The position numbers and the translations under genes are program-made. A stretch of DNA of 64,000 nucleotides from an uncultured Kiritimatiellota bacterium. GTDB lineage: Bacteria; Verrucomicrobiota; Kiritimatiellia; RFP12; UBA1067. This document shows, piece after piece, positions 33,059 to 41,400 of the stretch. Each line of letters opens with the position of its first letter. Within the stretch, counting starts at the first letter, position 1. Location of the stretch: positions 1 to 64,000 of the forward strand of contig CAKTZI010000002.1 of NCBI GenBank assembly GCA_934635385.1. Reading direction: 5' to 3'. The notes under the pieces were generated by a model. The model was not told where the DNA came from, made no database searches, and saw nothing but the letters and a program-made list of their open reading frames with translations.

Positions 33059-34243
33059 ATGAAGACCAGCAGCAAGGCACAGGACAAGTGCCAGGTGAAG
33101 ATTTCCGTGACGCTCGACGCCGACGAGATGAAGGCCATTGTCAAGGACGTCGAGAAGGTGTTCGTCCGCGAGGCGCAGATTCCGGGCTTCCGCAAGGGCA
33201 AGGTTCCGCTCGCGCTGGTTCGCAAGGAGTTTGCGTCCGGCCTGAAGCAGGAGATCGAGCGCGCGATGTTCCAGAAGCACTACCCGGAGGCGGTCAAGGC
33301 CGAGAAGGTCGAGGAAGTTGCGCTCGCCGACGTTCAGGATCTCCACTACGACGACAACGGCGGCTCGTTCGTCGCGTTCGTCGAGGTGAAGCCGACGTTC
33401 AAGCTGCCGACCTACAAGGGCCTGAAGGTTGAGTTCAAGGACGCGAAGGTCGAGGATTCCGCCGTCAAGGATCAGATGGAACGTCTGCGCGCGGCCTACG
33501 CGACCTACGAGGACGCGAAGGACGGCGATGCGGTCGCCGAGGGCGACTTCGTGCAGATTGACTACGAGGGCACGGTCGACGGCAAGAAGATCCTTGAGAT
33601 CAACCCGGAGGCGAAGATCGTCGGCGAGGGCAAGGGCTTCTGGACGCAGGTCGAGGAAGGGCGCTTCCTGCCGGAGATTCTCGACGCGATCAAGGGCATG
33701 AAGATCGGCGAGACGAAAGAGGGCATCAAGGCGAAGTTCGACAAGGATGCCGCGCCGGACGGCCTCAAGGGCGCGAAGGCGGTCTACACCGTCACGCTGA
33801 AGGGCTTCCGCCGCCGCGTGCTTCCGGACGACAAGGCGTTCGCCGAGAAGGCGAAGGCCGAGAGCGTCGAGAAGCTGGCCGCGACGATCCGCGAGTCGAT
33901 GGAGAAGCGCGCCGTCGAACAGGAGTCCGCTCGCCGCGAGAACGAGGCGATCGACCTCCTCATGAAGAAGGTCGACTTCGAGGTGCCGGGTTCGCAGGTT
34001 CGCCGCGCGATGGACGGCTACCTGCAGGAACTGGCGCAGCGCGCCCAGTATTCGGGCCTTGACGCGAGCTACTTCGAGAAGAACCGCGACCAGATCCTCA
34101 AGGACGCCGAGGCGACCGCGACGAAGCAGGTGCGCCTCTGGTACGTGATCGACGCCATCGCCAAGGCGGAGAACATCGAGGCGAAGGACGAGGAGAAGGG
34201 CAAGAAGGTCATCGAGTTCATCCTCGCGAACGCGAAGAAGTAA
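33059..34243 (+). CDS. tig: trigger factor, ribosome-bound peptidyl-prolyl isomerase
   Basis: 394 residues. The ribosome-binding domain includes the signature GFRKGKVP at about residues 42-49. An FKBP-like PPIase domain (about 155-245) opens with GDFVQIDYEGTVDG. The C-terminal helical chaperone arms follow. It is somewhat shorter than E. coli Tig (432). The order tig-clpP-clpX is the common bacterial arrangement linking nascent-chain folding and proteolysis. Confidence 0.95.
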   Translation: MKTSSKAQDKCQVKISVTLDADEMKAIVKDVEKVFVREAQIPGFRKGKVPLALVRKEFASGLKQEIERAMFQKHYPEAVKAEKVEEVALADVQDLHYDDNGGSFVAFVEVKPTFKLPTYKGLKVEFKDAKVEDSAVKDQMERLRAAYATYEDAKDGDAVAEGDFVQIDYEGTVDGKKILEINPEAKIVGEGKGFWTQVEEGRFLPEILDAIKGMKIGETKEGIKAKFDKDAAPDGLKGAKAVYTVTLKGFRRRVLPDDKAFAEKAKAESVEKLAATIRESMEKRAVEQESARRENEAIDLLMKKVDFEVPGSQVRRAMDGYLQELAQRAQYSGLDASYFEKNRDQILKDAEATATKQVRLWYVIDAIAKAENIEAKDEEKGKKVIEFILANAKK

Positions 34244-34252
34244 GGCGAGGGG

Positions 34253-34332
34253 GCAATTATCGAATGTTCGAATTTTCGAATCACGAATGAATTCGACAAT
34301 TCGACAATTCGATTATTCGACAACACGGGGTA
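34253..34332. repeat. AT-rich simple-sequence spacer of TTCGA/ATTCGACA units
   Basis: Between tig and clpP the DNA changes abruptly to repeats of CGAAT, TTCGAA and ATTCGACA (three ATTCGACA-like copies at about 34290-34322). It is unlike the GC-rich flanks and could form hairpins in the operon transcript. Confidence 0.7.
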
Positions 34333-34337
34333 AAAGA

Positions 34338-34925
34338 ATGGCATTTAATTACATGATTCCTTACGTCGTCGAGCAGACGGGGAAGGGCGAGCGGACGTAT
34401 GACATCTACTCGCGCCTTCTCCTCGACCGCATCGTCTTCCTGTCGGGCGAGGTGCATGACGAGATGGCGAACGCCATCTGCGCGCAGCTTCTCTTCCTGC
34501 AGTCGCAGGACGCGAAGAAGGAGATCTCCGTCTACGTGAACTCGCCGGGCGGCAGCGTCACGGCGGGGCTCGCGATCTACGACACGATGCAGTTCGTGAA
34601 GTGCCCGATCGCGACGTACTGCATCGGCCAGGCCGCGTCGATGGGCGCGGTGCTCCTCTCCGCCGGCACGAAGGGCCGCCGCTTCGCGCTCCCGAACGCC
34701 CGCATCATGGTGCATCAGCCGTCTGGCGGCGCCGAGGGCAAGGCGACGGACATCGAGATCACGGCGAAGGAGATCCTGCGCCTGAAGGACGTCCTGAACG
34801 GCATTCTCGCCAAGCATTCGGGCAAGAAGTTCGAGGACGTCGTCCGTGATACGGAGCGCGACTACTTCATGAGCGCCGAAGAGGCGAAGGACTGGGGTCT
34901 CATCGACGAGGTCCTGAAGGCTTGA
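34338..34925 (+). CDS. clpP: ATP-dependent Clp protease proteolytic subunit
   Basis: 195 residues from ATG 34338; an upstream in-frame ATG at 34287 lies in the simple-sequence spacer and is rejected. The catalytic triad is visible: S101 in GQAASMGA, H126 in MVHQPSGG and an Asp near residue 175. MIPYVVEQT...GERTYDIYSRLL is the usual mature N-terminus. It forms the tetradecameric chamber that ClpX, encoded next, feeds. Confidence 0.96.
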   Translation: MAFNYMIPYVVEQTGKGERTYDIYSRLLLDRIVFLSGEVHDEMANAICAQLLFLQSQDAKKEISVYVNSPGGSVTAGLAIYDTMQFVKCPIATYCIGQAASMGAVLLSAGTKGRRFALPNARIMVHQPSGGAEGKATDIEITAKEILRLKDVLNGILAKHSGKKFEDVVRDTERDYFMSAEEAKDWGLIDEVLKA

Positions 34926-34927
34926 AC

Positions 34928-36190
34928 GTGAAAAAAGAAGAAGTTCTCACCTGTTCGTTCTGCGGACGGTCGTCGAAGGAGGTCATGCTCATCCCCGGCG
35001 ACGGCGGCAACATCTGCGTTGACTGCGTGCGCCACGCGAATGACCTCATTTCGCGCCACGCGAAAGCGGCGGAAGGCGTGCCGCCCCTGCCGCCGACGCC
35101 GACCCCGAAGGAGATCAAGGCGTTTCTCGACCAGTACGTGATCGGCCACGACGAGGTGAAGAAGGTCCTCGCCGTCGCCGTCCATAACCATTACCGCCGC
35201 CTGGAGGCGACGGAGGCGGCCGCCAAGGGCCAGCCGAAGAAGGTTGCGCCGGCGGGCTTCGCCGGGCTGGATGACGTGGAGATCGAGAAGTCGAACATCC
35301 TGCTGATCGGGCCGACGGGCTGCGGCAAGACGCTGCTCGCGAAGACGCTCGCGAAGATGCTGGGCGTGCCGTTCGCCATCGGTGACGCGACCGTCCTCAC
35401 GCAGGCCGGTTACGTCGGCGAAGACGTCGAGAACCTCGTCCGCTACCTGCTGCAGAATGCGGACGGCAACGTCGAACTCGCGAAGCGCGGCATCATCTAC
35501 GTGGACGAGATCGACAAGATCGCCTCGAAGACGGACAACGTGTCCATCACGCGCGATGTCGGCGGCGAGGGCGTGCAGCAGACGCTGCTGAAGCTCGTCG
35601 AGGGCACGATCTGCCGCATTCCGCCGAAGGGCGGGCGCAAGCATCCCGACCAGGAGTACATCGAGGTCGACACGTCGAACATCCTCTTCATCTGCGGCGG
35701 CGCGTTCGTCGGGCTCGACAAGATCGTCGCCGCGCGCAAGGACGCGCACGCGATCGGCTTCGGCGCCGCCTCAACCTCCCAAACCTCCCAAACGGCCAAA
35801 CCCGACCACGAGATCAATCCGCAGGACGTGCGGCCCGAAGACCTCGTGAAGTTCGGCCTCATCCCGGAGTTCACGGGACGCCTCCCCGTCATCACGACGA
35901 TGAAGGATCTTTCCGAAGACGACCTCGTGCGGATTTTGACGGAGCCGAAGAACTCGCTCGTCAAGCAGTACCAGAAGCTGCTGGCGATGGACGGCGTGGA
36001 GCTGTCGTTCGAGCCGGAGGCGCTGAAGGCGCTTGCGAAGACGGCGCTGGCCCGCAAGACGGGCGCGCGCGGCCTCCGTGCCGAGATGGAAAAGCTCATG
36101 ACGGACGTCATGTACGAGGCGCCGGGCAACGAGCAGATGACGAAGGTCGTCGTCACGCCGAAGATGATCGAGGAACGGCTGGGAAAATGA
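34928..36190 (+). CDS. clpX: ATP-dependent Clp protease ATP-binding subunit ClpX
   Basis: 420 residues from GTG 34928, 7 bases after GAAGG; TTG 34922 is in frame but too close. The N-terminal zinc domain has C9, C12, C30 and C33. Walker A GPTGCGKT is near residue 127, Walker B IIYVDEIDKI, and sensor GARGLRAEMEK lies near the end. A Ser/Thr/Gln-rich insert (STSQTSQTAKPDH, about residues 283-295) encoded by a simple repeat lies between the large domain and the RKH/pore region. The stop overlaps panD (ATGA). Confidence 0.95.
   Translation: MKKEEVLTCSFCGRSSKEVMLIPGDGGNICVDCVRHANDLISRHAKAAEGVPPLPPTPTPKEIKAFLDQYVIGHDEVKKVLAVAVHNHYRRLEATEAAAKGQPKKVAPAGFAGLDDVEIEKSNILLIGPTGCGKTLLAKTLAKMLGVPFAIGDATVLTQAGYVGEDVENLVRYLLQNADGNVELAKRGIIYVDEIDKIASKTDNVSITRDVGGEGVQQTLLKLVEGTICRIPPKGGRKHPDQEYIEVDTSNILFICGGAFVGLDKIVAARKDAHAIGFGAASTSQTSQTAKPDHEINPQDVRPEDLVKFGLIPEFTGRLPVITTMKDLSEDDLVRILTEPKNSLVKQYQKLLAMDGVELSFEPEALKALAKTALARKTGARGLRAEMEKLMTDVMYEAPGNEQMTKVVVTPKMIEERLGK
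35771..35803. repeat. CCTCCCAAA simple-sequence insert in clpX
   Basis: TCAACCTCCCAAACCTCCCAAACGG-type tandem units encode the in-frame STSQTSQTAK stretch. The reverse complement resembles the GTTTGGAAAGTTTGGAGG spacer at 51275-51326. Confidence 0.7.
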
Positions 36191-36528
36191 ACCTGACTCT
36201 GCTGAAGGCGAAACTGCACCGCATCCGGGTCACGGAGGCGTGCCTCGACTACGAGGGGTCGCTGACGCTCGACCCGGACGACATGGAGGCGGTCGGCATC
36301 CTCCCCTACGAGAAGATCCTCTGCGCCGACGTCGAGAACGGCAGCCGCTTCGAGACGTACGCCATCGCCGGGAAGCGCGGCAGCCACGTCTGCTGCCTCA
36401 ACGGCGCGGCGGCCCATCAGGGGAAGGTCGGCGACCGCCTCATCGTCATGTGCTTCGCGCAGATGGCGGAGGACGAGGCGCGGGCCTGGATTCCGAAGGT
36501 GAAGCACTTCGGCACACAGAGCCGCTGA
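36187..36528 (+). CDS. panD: aspartate 1-decarboxylase
   Basis: 113 residues. PanD makes beta-alanine for pantothenate and CoA. Self-cleavage at Gly24-Ser25 (YEGSLTLD) forms the pyruvoyl group. FETYAIAGKRGS and CLNGAAAHQ are conserved substrate-site segments. It overlaps clpX by 4 bases, so it is the last gene of the tig operon. Confidence 0.93.
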   Translation: MNLTLLKAKLHRIRVTEACLDYEGSLTLDPDDMEAVGILPYEKILCADVENGSRFETYAIAGKRGSHVCCLNGAAAHQGKVGDRLIVMCFAQMAEDEARAWIPKVKHFGTQSR

Positions 36529-36532
36529 TTTG

Positions 36533-36541
36533 TGGTATAAT
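36533..36541 (+). promoter_or_regulatory. extended -10 promoter of fba
   Basis: TGGTATAATACGC: TG at 36533-36534, TATAAT at 36536-36541. ATG 36590 follows a 48-base leader with AACAGGAG. Confidence 0.65.
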
Positions 36542-36589
36542 ACGCAGAAATAGCAGGGCGATTGCCCTCAAACAAACAGGAGCAAAAAA

Positions 36590-37588
36590 ATGGTCAGCTA
36601 CAAGCAGCTTGGTCTCGTGAACACGAAGAAGATGTTCGCGAAGGCGGTCAAGGGCGGTTACGCCATCCCGGCGTTCAACTTCAACACGATGGAGCAGATG
36701 CAGGCCATCGTCCAGGCGGCGGTCGAGACGAAGTCGCCCGTCATCATGCAGGTGTCGAAGGGCGCGCGCAAGTACGCGAACCCGACGATCCTCCGCTACA
36801 TGGCGCAGGGCGCGGTCGAATACGCCAAGGAGCTCGGCTGCAAGAAGCCGCAGATCGTCCTCCACCTCGACCACGGCGACAGCTACGAGACCTGCAAGAG
36901 CTGCATCGACAGCGGTTTCTCGTCCGTCATGATCGACGGCTCCAGCCTCCCGTTCAAGGACAACATCAAGCTGACGAAGAAGGTCGTCGCCTACGCGCAC
37001 AAGCACGACGTCACGGTCGAGGCCGAGCTCGGCGTCCTCGCGGGCGTTGAGGACGAGGTCGCGGCGGAAGAGTCTCACTACACGAAGCCTGAGGAAGTCG
37101 TCGAGTTCGCGACGAAGACGGGCTGCGACTCGCTCGCGATCTCGATCGGCACGTCGCACGGCGCCTACAAGTTCAAGCCCGAGCAGTGCACGCGCGACAA
37201 GAAGACGGGCAAGCTGATCCCGCCGCCGCTCGCGTTCGACGTGCTGAAGGCCGTCGAGAAGCAGCTTCCGGGCTTCCCGATTGTCCTCCACGGCTCGTCC
37301 AGCGTCCCGCAGGAGTACGTCGACATCATCAACAAGTACGGCGGCAAGCTGCCGGACGCGGTCGGCATCCCGGAGGAGCAGCTGCGCAAGGCGGCGAAGA
37401 GCGCGGTCTGCAAGATCAACATCGACAGCGACTCGCGCCTCGCGATGACGGCGGCGATCCGCCAGCACTTCGCGGAGCATCCGGATCACTTCGACCCGCG
37501 CCAGTACCTCTCGCCGGCACGCGACGAGATGAAGAAGCTTTACATCCACAAGATCGTGAAGGTTCTCGGCTCGAACGACAAGCTCTAA
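36590..37588 (+). CDS. fba: class II fructose-bisphosphate aldolase
   Basis: 332 residues. A zinc-dependent TIM barrel: AIPAFNFNTMEQ, HLDHGDSYE (zinc His and catalytic Asp region), AELGVLAGVEDE, SIGTSHGAYKF and LHGSSSVP, each carrying metal or phosphate ligands. It cleaves fructose 1,6-bisphosphate in glycolysis. It is monocistronic, with its own promoter and a hairpin after the stop. Confidence 0.95.
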   Translation: MVSYKQLGLVNTKKMFAKAVKGGYAIPAFNFNTMEQMQAIVQAAVETKSPVIMQVSKGARKYANPTILRYMAQGAVEYAKELGCKKPQIVLHLDHGDSYETCKSCIDSGFSSVMIDGSSLPFKDNIKLTKKVVAYAHKHDVTVEAELGVLAGVEDEVAAEESHYTKPEEVVEFATKTGCDSLAISIGTSHGAYKFKPEQCTRDKKTGKLIPPPLAFDVLKAVEKQLPGFPIVLHGSSSVPQEYVDIINKYGGKLPDAVGIPEEQLRKAAKSAVCKINIDSDSRLAMTAAIRQHFAEHPDHFDPRQYLSPARDEMKKLYIHKIVKVLGSNDKL

Positions 37589-37603
37589 GAGCGGCGACAC
37601 GGA

Positions 37604-37636
37604 CGAAGGGCGCGTGTGAACGACACGCGCCCTTCG
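37604..37636 (+). terminator. strong hairpin after fba
   Basis: A perfect 14-bp stem (CGAAGGGCGCGTGT / ACACGCGCCCTTCG) with a 5-base loop starts 15 bases after the fba stop. Only a weak T-tract follows, so termination is likely but not certain. Confidence 0.65.
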
Positions 37637-37698
37637 TGTCCTGTTCCAGATCCATATTGATTTTTCATTTCAACAAGAAAGCTTAAGGAGTCCTCGGC

Positions 37699-38748
37699 AT
37701 GGCGAAGGGTGAGAAGGCGGAGAGGAAGTCCGCGTATGCGCAGGCGGGCGTGAACATCGACGTGAAGATGAGTGCCGTCGGGTCGATCAAGCAGATGGTC
37801 GCCGCGACGAAGACGGTGAACGTCATCGGCGGCATCGGCGCGTTCGGCGGGCTGCACAAGGTGCCGGCGGGCAAGGATCAGATCCTCGTCGCCTCGACGG
37901 ACGGCGTCGGCACGAAGCTGAAGGTCGCCGCGATGATGAACCGGCACGACACGGTCGGGCAGGACATCGTGAACCACTGCGTGAACGACATTCTCGTGCA
38001 GGGCGCGAAGCCGCTCTTCTTCATGGACTACGTGGGCACGGCGAAGGTCGATCCCGTCGTCTTCAAGAGCGTGGTCTCCGGCCTCTGCAAGGCCTGCAAG
38101 GAGAACAAGATGGCCCTCCTCGGCGGCGAGACGGCCGAGATGCCGGGGCTCTACCCGGTCGGCGAATACGATCTCGTGGGCACGATCGTCGGCACGGTCT
38201 CGAAAAAGAATCTCGTGACGGGCAAGTCGATCCGCGCGGGCGACGTGATCATCGGCCTGCCGTCGGGCGGGCTCCAGACGAACGGCTTCTCGCTCGCGCG
38301 CCGCGTGATCTTCGACCTCTGCCAGTACAGCTGGCAGGACAAGCTGCCCGGCACGAACCAGACGTTCGGCGAGGCGCTGCTGGCGGTTCACAAGAGCTTC
38401 CTGCGTCCCGTCTCGGCGCTGATGTCGAAGATCAAGATCAACGGCATGGCGCACATTACGGGCGGCGGCTTCCCCGACAACATTCCGCGCGTGCTGCCGA
38501 AGTCGGTGAACGCCGAGATCGACCGCAACGCGTGGGAAGTTCCGACGATCTTCAAGTTCATCCAGAACCAGGGCAAGGTCAGCCGCGACGAGATGTATCG
38601 CGTGTTCAACATGGGCATCGGCTTTGTCGTGATCGTCGCCAAGCGCGACCTCGTGAAGGCGACGAACATCCTCAAGGCCGCGCATCAGCCCTACAGTGTG
38701 ATCGGCGTCTGCCGCAAGGGCACGGGCGTCGTCACCTACGCGAACTGA
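37699..38748 (+). CDS. purM: phosphoribosylformylglycinamidine cyclo-ligase (AIR synthetase)
   Basis: 349 residues, the usual length. It catalyses the fifth step of purine synthesis. STDGVGTKLKVA, VNDILVQGAKPLFFMDY, LGGETAEMPGLY and HITGGGFPDNIPR are the family's conserved blocks. AAGGAG lies upstream. It stands between the fba terminator and the rhamnosidase gene; no other pur gene is near. Confidence 0.95.
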   Translation: MAKGEKAERKSAYAQAGVNIDVKMSAVGSIKQMVAATKTVNVIGGIGAFGGLHKVPAGKDQILVASTDGVGTKLKVAAMMNRHDTVGQDIVNHCVNDILVQGAKPLFFMDYVGTAKVDPVVFKSVVSGLCKACKENKMALLGGETAEMPGLYPVGEYDLVGTIVGTVSKKNLVTGKSIRAGDVIIGLPSGGLQTNGFSLARRVIFDLCQYSWQDKLPGTNQTFGEALLAVHKSFLRPVSALMSKIKINGMAHITGGGFPDNIPRVLPKSVNAEIDRNAWEVPTIFKFIQNQGKVSRDEMYRVFNMGIGFVVIVAKRDLVKATNILKAAHQPYSVIGVCRKGTGVVTYAN

Positions 38749-38766
38749 CGGAAGAACGGACGAAAG

Positions 38767-41370
38767 ATGAAGCACTTGGCACTCTTGGTGGCCGCCGGCA
38801 TGCTGGCGGAATGTGGTGCGGCGGACGGTGCCGCGCAGACGACGGCGGGTCGCCGCACGGCGGCGCTGGCATCCGACGCTTGGGCGGAGAGCGTCTGGCT
38901 CTCGGTTCCCGACGCGCCGGTCGAGGACGGGAAAGTCGGCGAGGGTTCGCTGGCCGCGCCCGGCACGAGCTGGTTCGTGCGCGAGCTCGCGAACGCGGGC
39001 GAGGTCGTCTCCGCGACGTGGATGACGGCGGGCCTTGGCGTCTACGAGCTCTACGTGAATGGACGGCGCATCGGAACGGACTTCCTGAAGCCGGGCTTCA
39101 CGCACGTCGCGAAGACGAAGTACGCCTTCACCTATGACGTCACGGACGCCTTCCGCCGCGCGAAGGGCGAGACGAACGTGCTGGCGGCCGAGGTCTCGGC
39201 CGGCTGGTGGCGCGACAAGATCGTGACGCCGGGCGGACGCAAGGGCTTCTACGGACGCAAGAGCGCGTTTCGCGGCGTACTCGAAGTCAAGTTCGCGGAC
39301 GGCGAGACGCAGCGCTACGGCACGAACGTGAAGGACTGGAAGGCCGGCATCGCCGGGCCGGTCACGCGGGCGGCGATCTTCGACGGCGAGCACTTTGACG
39401 CGCGGCAGCAGCCGGGGTTTGCCGTGTGGCAGGGCTTCGGCGCGCCAGAAGTGAATGACGAGTTCAAGGGCGAGATCCTGCCGACGGACGGCGCGGAAGT
39501 CCTGCTGCGGTGCGACAAGACACTGAAGCCCGTCAAGTCGTATGCCTGGCAGGGCGTCACGGGCGCGTCGGACGCGGCGTTCGGCACGGTGAAGGTCGTG
39601 CGCGAGTTCCCGGTCGATGGGCCGTTCGAGCTGAAGCCGGGCGAGACGCTTGTCGTCGATTTCGGGCAGAATGCGGCCGCCGTGCCGAGCTTCCGCTTCG
39701 CGGCGCCGGCCGGGACGGTGCTGACGGCGCTGCCGGCGGAAATGCTCAACGACAACGGCGGCCTCAAGTCGCGCGGCAACGACGGCCCGGAGGGCAGCGT
39801 CTACCGCGTCAACCTGCGCAAGGGCTATGAGAACGGGCGGCTCGTGAAGTACACGTTCGCGGGCGCGGGCGAGGAGGCCTACCTGCCGCGCTTCACGTTC
39901 TTCGGCTACCGCTACGTCTCCGTGACGGCGACGGCCCCGGTCACGATCGCGCGCCTCGTGAGCGTGCCCGTGACGTCCATCGCGAAGGACATGGAGCTCG
40001 GCTCGCTCGTGACGGGCGAGAAGGACGTGAACCAGCTCATCTCGAACGTCTACTGGGGGCAGCTCTCGAACTACCTCTCTGTGCCGACGGACTGTCCGCA
40101 GCGCAACGAGCGCCTGGGCTGGACGGCCGACACGCAGGTCTTCTGCGAGGCGGCGAGCTTCAACGCGAACGTCTACGACTTCCTGCGCAAGTGGATGCGC
40201 GACGAGCGCGACAGCCAGGATCCGCGCGGCGGCTTCCCCGGCGTCGCGCCGTTCGCGCAGTACGGCAACGAGCCGATGCGCCTCGGCTGGGCCGACGCGG
40301 GCGTGATCGTGCCCTACCAGATGTTCAAGCAGTTCGGCGACCGGCGCATCGTCGACGAGAACTGGGCGGCGATGGCGAAGTACGTCGCGCGCGTCAACGA
40401 GACGAAGTACGCCCACGAGGCCGTCGCCGCCGAGTGCGGCAACTACCAGTGGAACGACTGGCTCTCGCTCACGAAGCTCGAAAGCTGCCCCTACAAGCCC
40501 GAATACTCCGCGTTCGAGAAGGGGCCGGACGGCAAGACGCGTCCGAAGGCCGACGCGCTCCGCTACTGGGACTACCTCGGCGGCTGCTACTGGGCGTGGG
40601 ACGCGCAGCTGATGGCCGAAATGGCGGCGGCGACGGGCCGCGCGGCGTCGGCCGAGACGTATCGCGCGATGGCGGCGACGGCGAAGGACTACCTGCAGCG
40701 GACGTTCTTCGCGACGGACGACGGGACGATTGACCCGGTCTTCAAGGGCATGCAGACGCCGGCGCTCTTCGCGCTGAAGCTCGGCCTTGTCGCGGGCGAC
40801 GCGAAGGCGAAGACGATCGCCGACCTCAAGGCGAGCATCGCCGCCGGCGGCGGGACGCTGCACACGGGCTTCCTCGGCACGTCGATCGTGATGGACACGC
40901 TGACCGAGAACGGGCTCGTCGACCTCGCCTACGACCTGTTGCTGAACCACCAGTTCCCCGGCTGGCTCTATTCGGTCGACCAGGGCGCGACGACGATTTG
41001 GGAACGCTGGAACAGCTACACGAAGAAGGACGGCTTCGGCCCCGTCGGCATGAACAGCTTCAACCACTACGCCTACGGCGCGGTGCTCGCGTGGATCTAC
41101 AAGACGGCGGCCGGCATTGCCGCCGATCCGAAGGCGCCGGGCTTTCGGAACATCGTCCTCGCGCCGAAGCCGGATCGCCGCCTCGGCTTCGTCAAGGCCG
41201 AATACAGGTCGGCGGCGGGCCTCATCAAGAGCGCGTGGCGTTTCGAGGGCACGGACTGGATCTGGGAATTCACGGTGCCCGAGGGCGCGACGGCGGACGT
41301 GACGTTCCCAGGCAAGACGGCTTCGCGTCGGTTTGGCGCGGGCGACCACGCCATCCGCACGAGGCTCTGA
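38767..41370 (+). CDS. secreted GH78 alpha-L-rhamnosidase
   Basis: 867 residues with a short signal peptide (MKHLALLVAAGMLAECGAADG). N-terminal beta-sandwich domains (LGVYELYVNGRRIGTDFLKP, the Bac_rhamnosid_N signature) are followed by the (alpha/alpha)6 catalytic domain from about 420. The key signature DCPQRNERLGWTAD (Asp/Arg/Glu active site) is intact, as is MNSFNHYAYGAVLAWIYKTA near the C-terminal side. It removes rhamnose from pectin (RG-I) or other glycans, which fits the GH28, GH116 and GH2 enzymes in this window. Confidence 0.92.
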   Translation: MKHLALLVAAGMLAECGAADGAAQTTAGRRTAALASDAWAESVWLSVPDAPVEDGKVGEGSLAAPGTSWFVRELANAGEVVSATWMTAGLGVYELYVNGRRIGTDFLKPGFTHVAKTKYAFTYDVTDAFRRAKGETNVLAAEVSAGWWRDKIVTPGGRKGFYGRKSAFRGVLEVKFADGETQRYGTNVKDWKAGIAGPVTRAAIFDGEHFDARQQPGFAVWQGFGAPEVNDEFKGEILPTDGAEVLLRCDKTLKPVKSYAWQGVTGASDAAFGTVKVVREFPVDGPFELKPGETLVVDFGQNAAAVPSFRFAAPAGTVLTALPAEMLNDNGGLKSRGNDGPEGSVYRVNLRKGYENGRLVKYTFAGAGEEAYLPRFTFFGYRYVSVTATAPVTIARLVSVPVTSIAKDMELGSLVTGEKDVNQLISNVYWGQLSNYLSVPTDCPQRNERLGWTADTQVFCEAASFNANVYDFLRKWMRDERDSQDPRGGFPGVAPFAQYGNEPMRLGWADAGVIVPYQMFKQFGDRRIVDENWAAMAKYVARVNETKYAHEAVAAECGNYQWNDWLSLTKLESCPYKPEYSAFEKGPDGKTRPKADALRYWDYLGGCYWAWDAQLMAEMAAATGRAASAETYRAMAATAKDYLQRTFFATDDGTIDPVFKGMQTPALFALKLGLVAGDAKAKTIADLKASIAAGGGTLHTGFLGTSIVMDTLTENGLVDLAYDLLLNHQFPGWLYSVDQGATTIWERWNSYTKKDGFGPVGMNSFNHYAYGAVLAWIYKTAAGIAADPKAPGFRNIVLAPKPDRRLGFVKAEYRSAAGLIKSAWRFEGTDWIWEFTVPEGATADVTFPGKTASRRFGAGDHAIRTRL

Positions 41371-41400
41371 CGGGGCCTGTTGCGGGGAGAGGCAAAAGGG

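Noticed and set aside
34287..34337. Upstream ATG as the clpP start
   Set aside because: The 17 added codons come from the simple-sequence spacer; ATG 34338 gives the canonical N-terminus.
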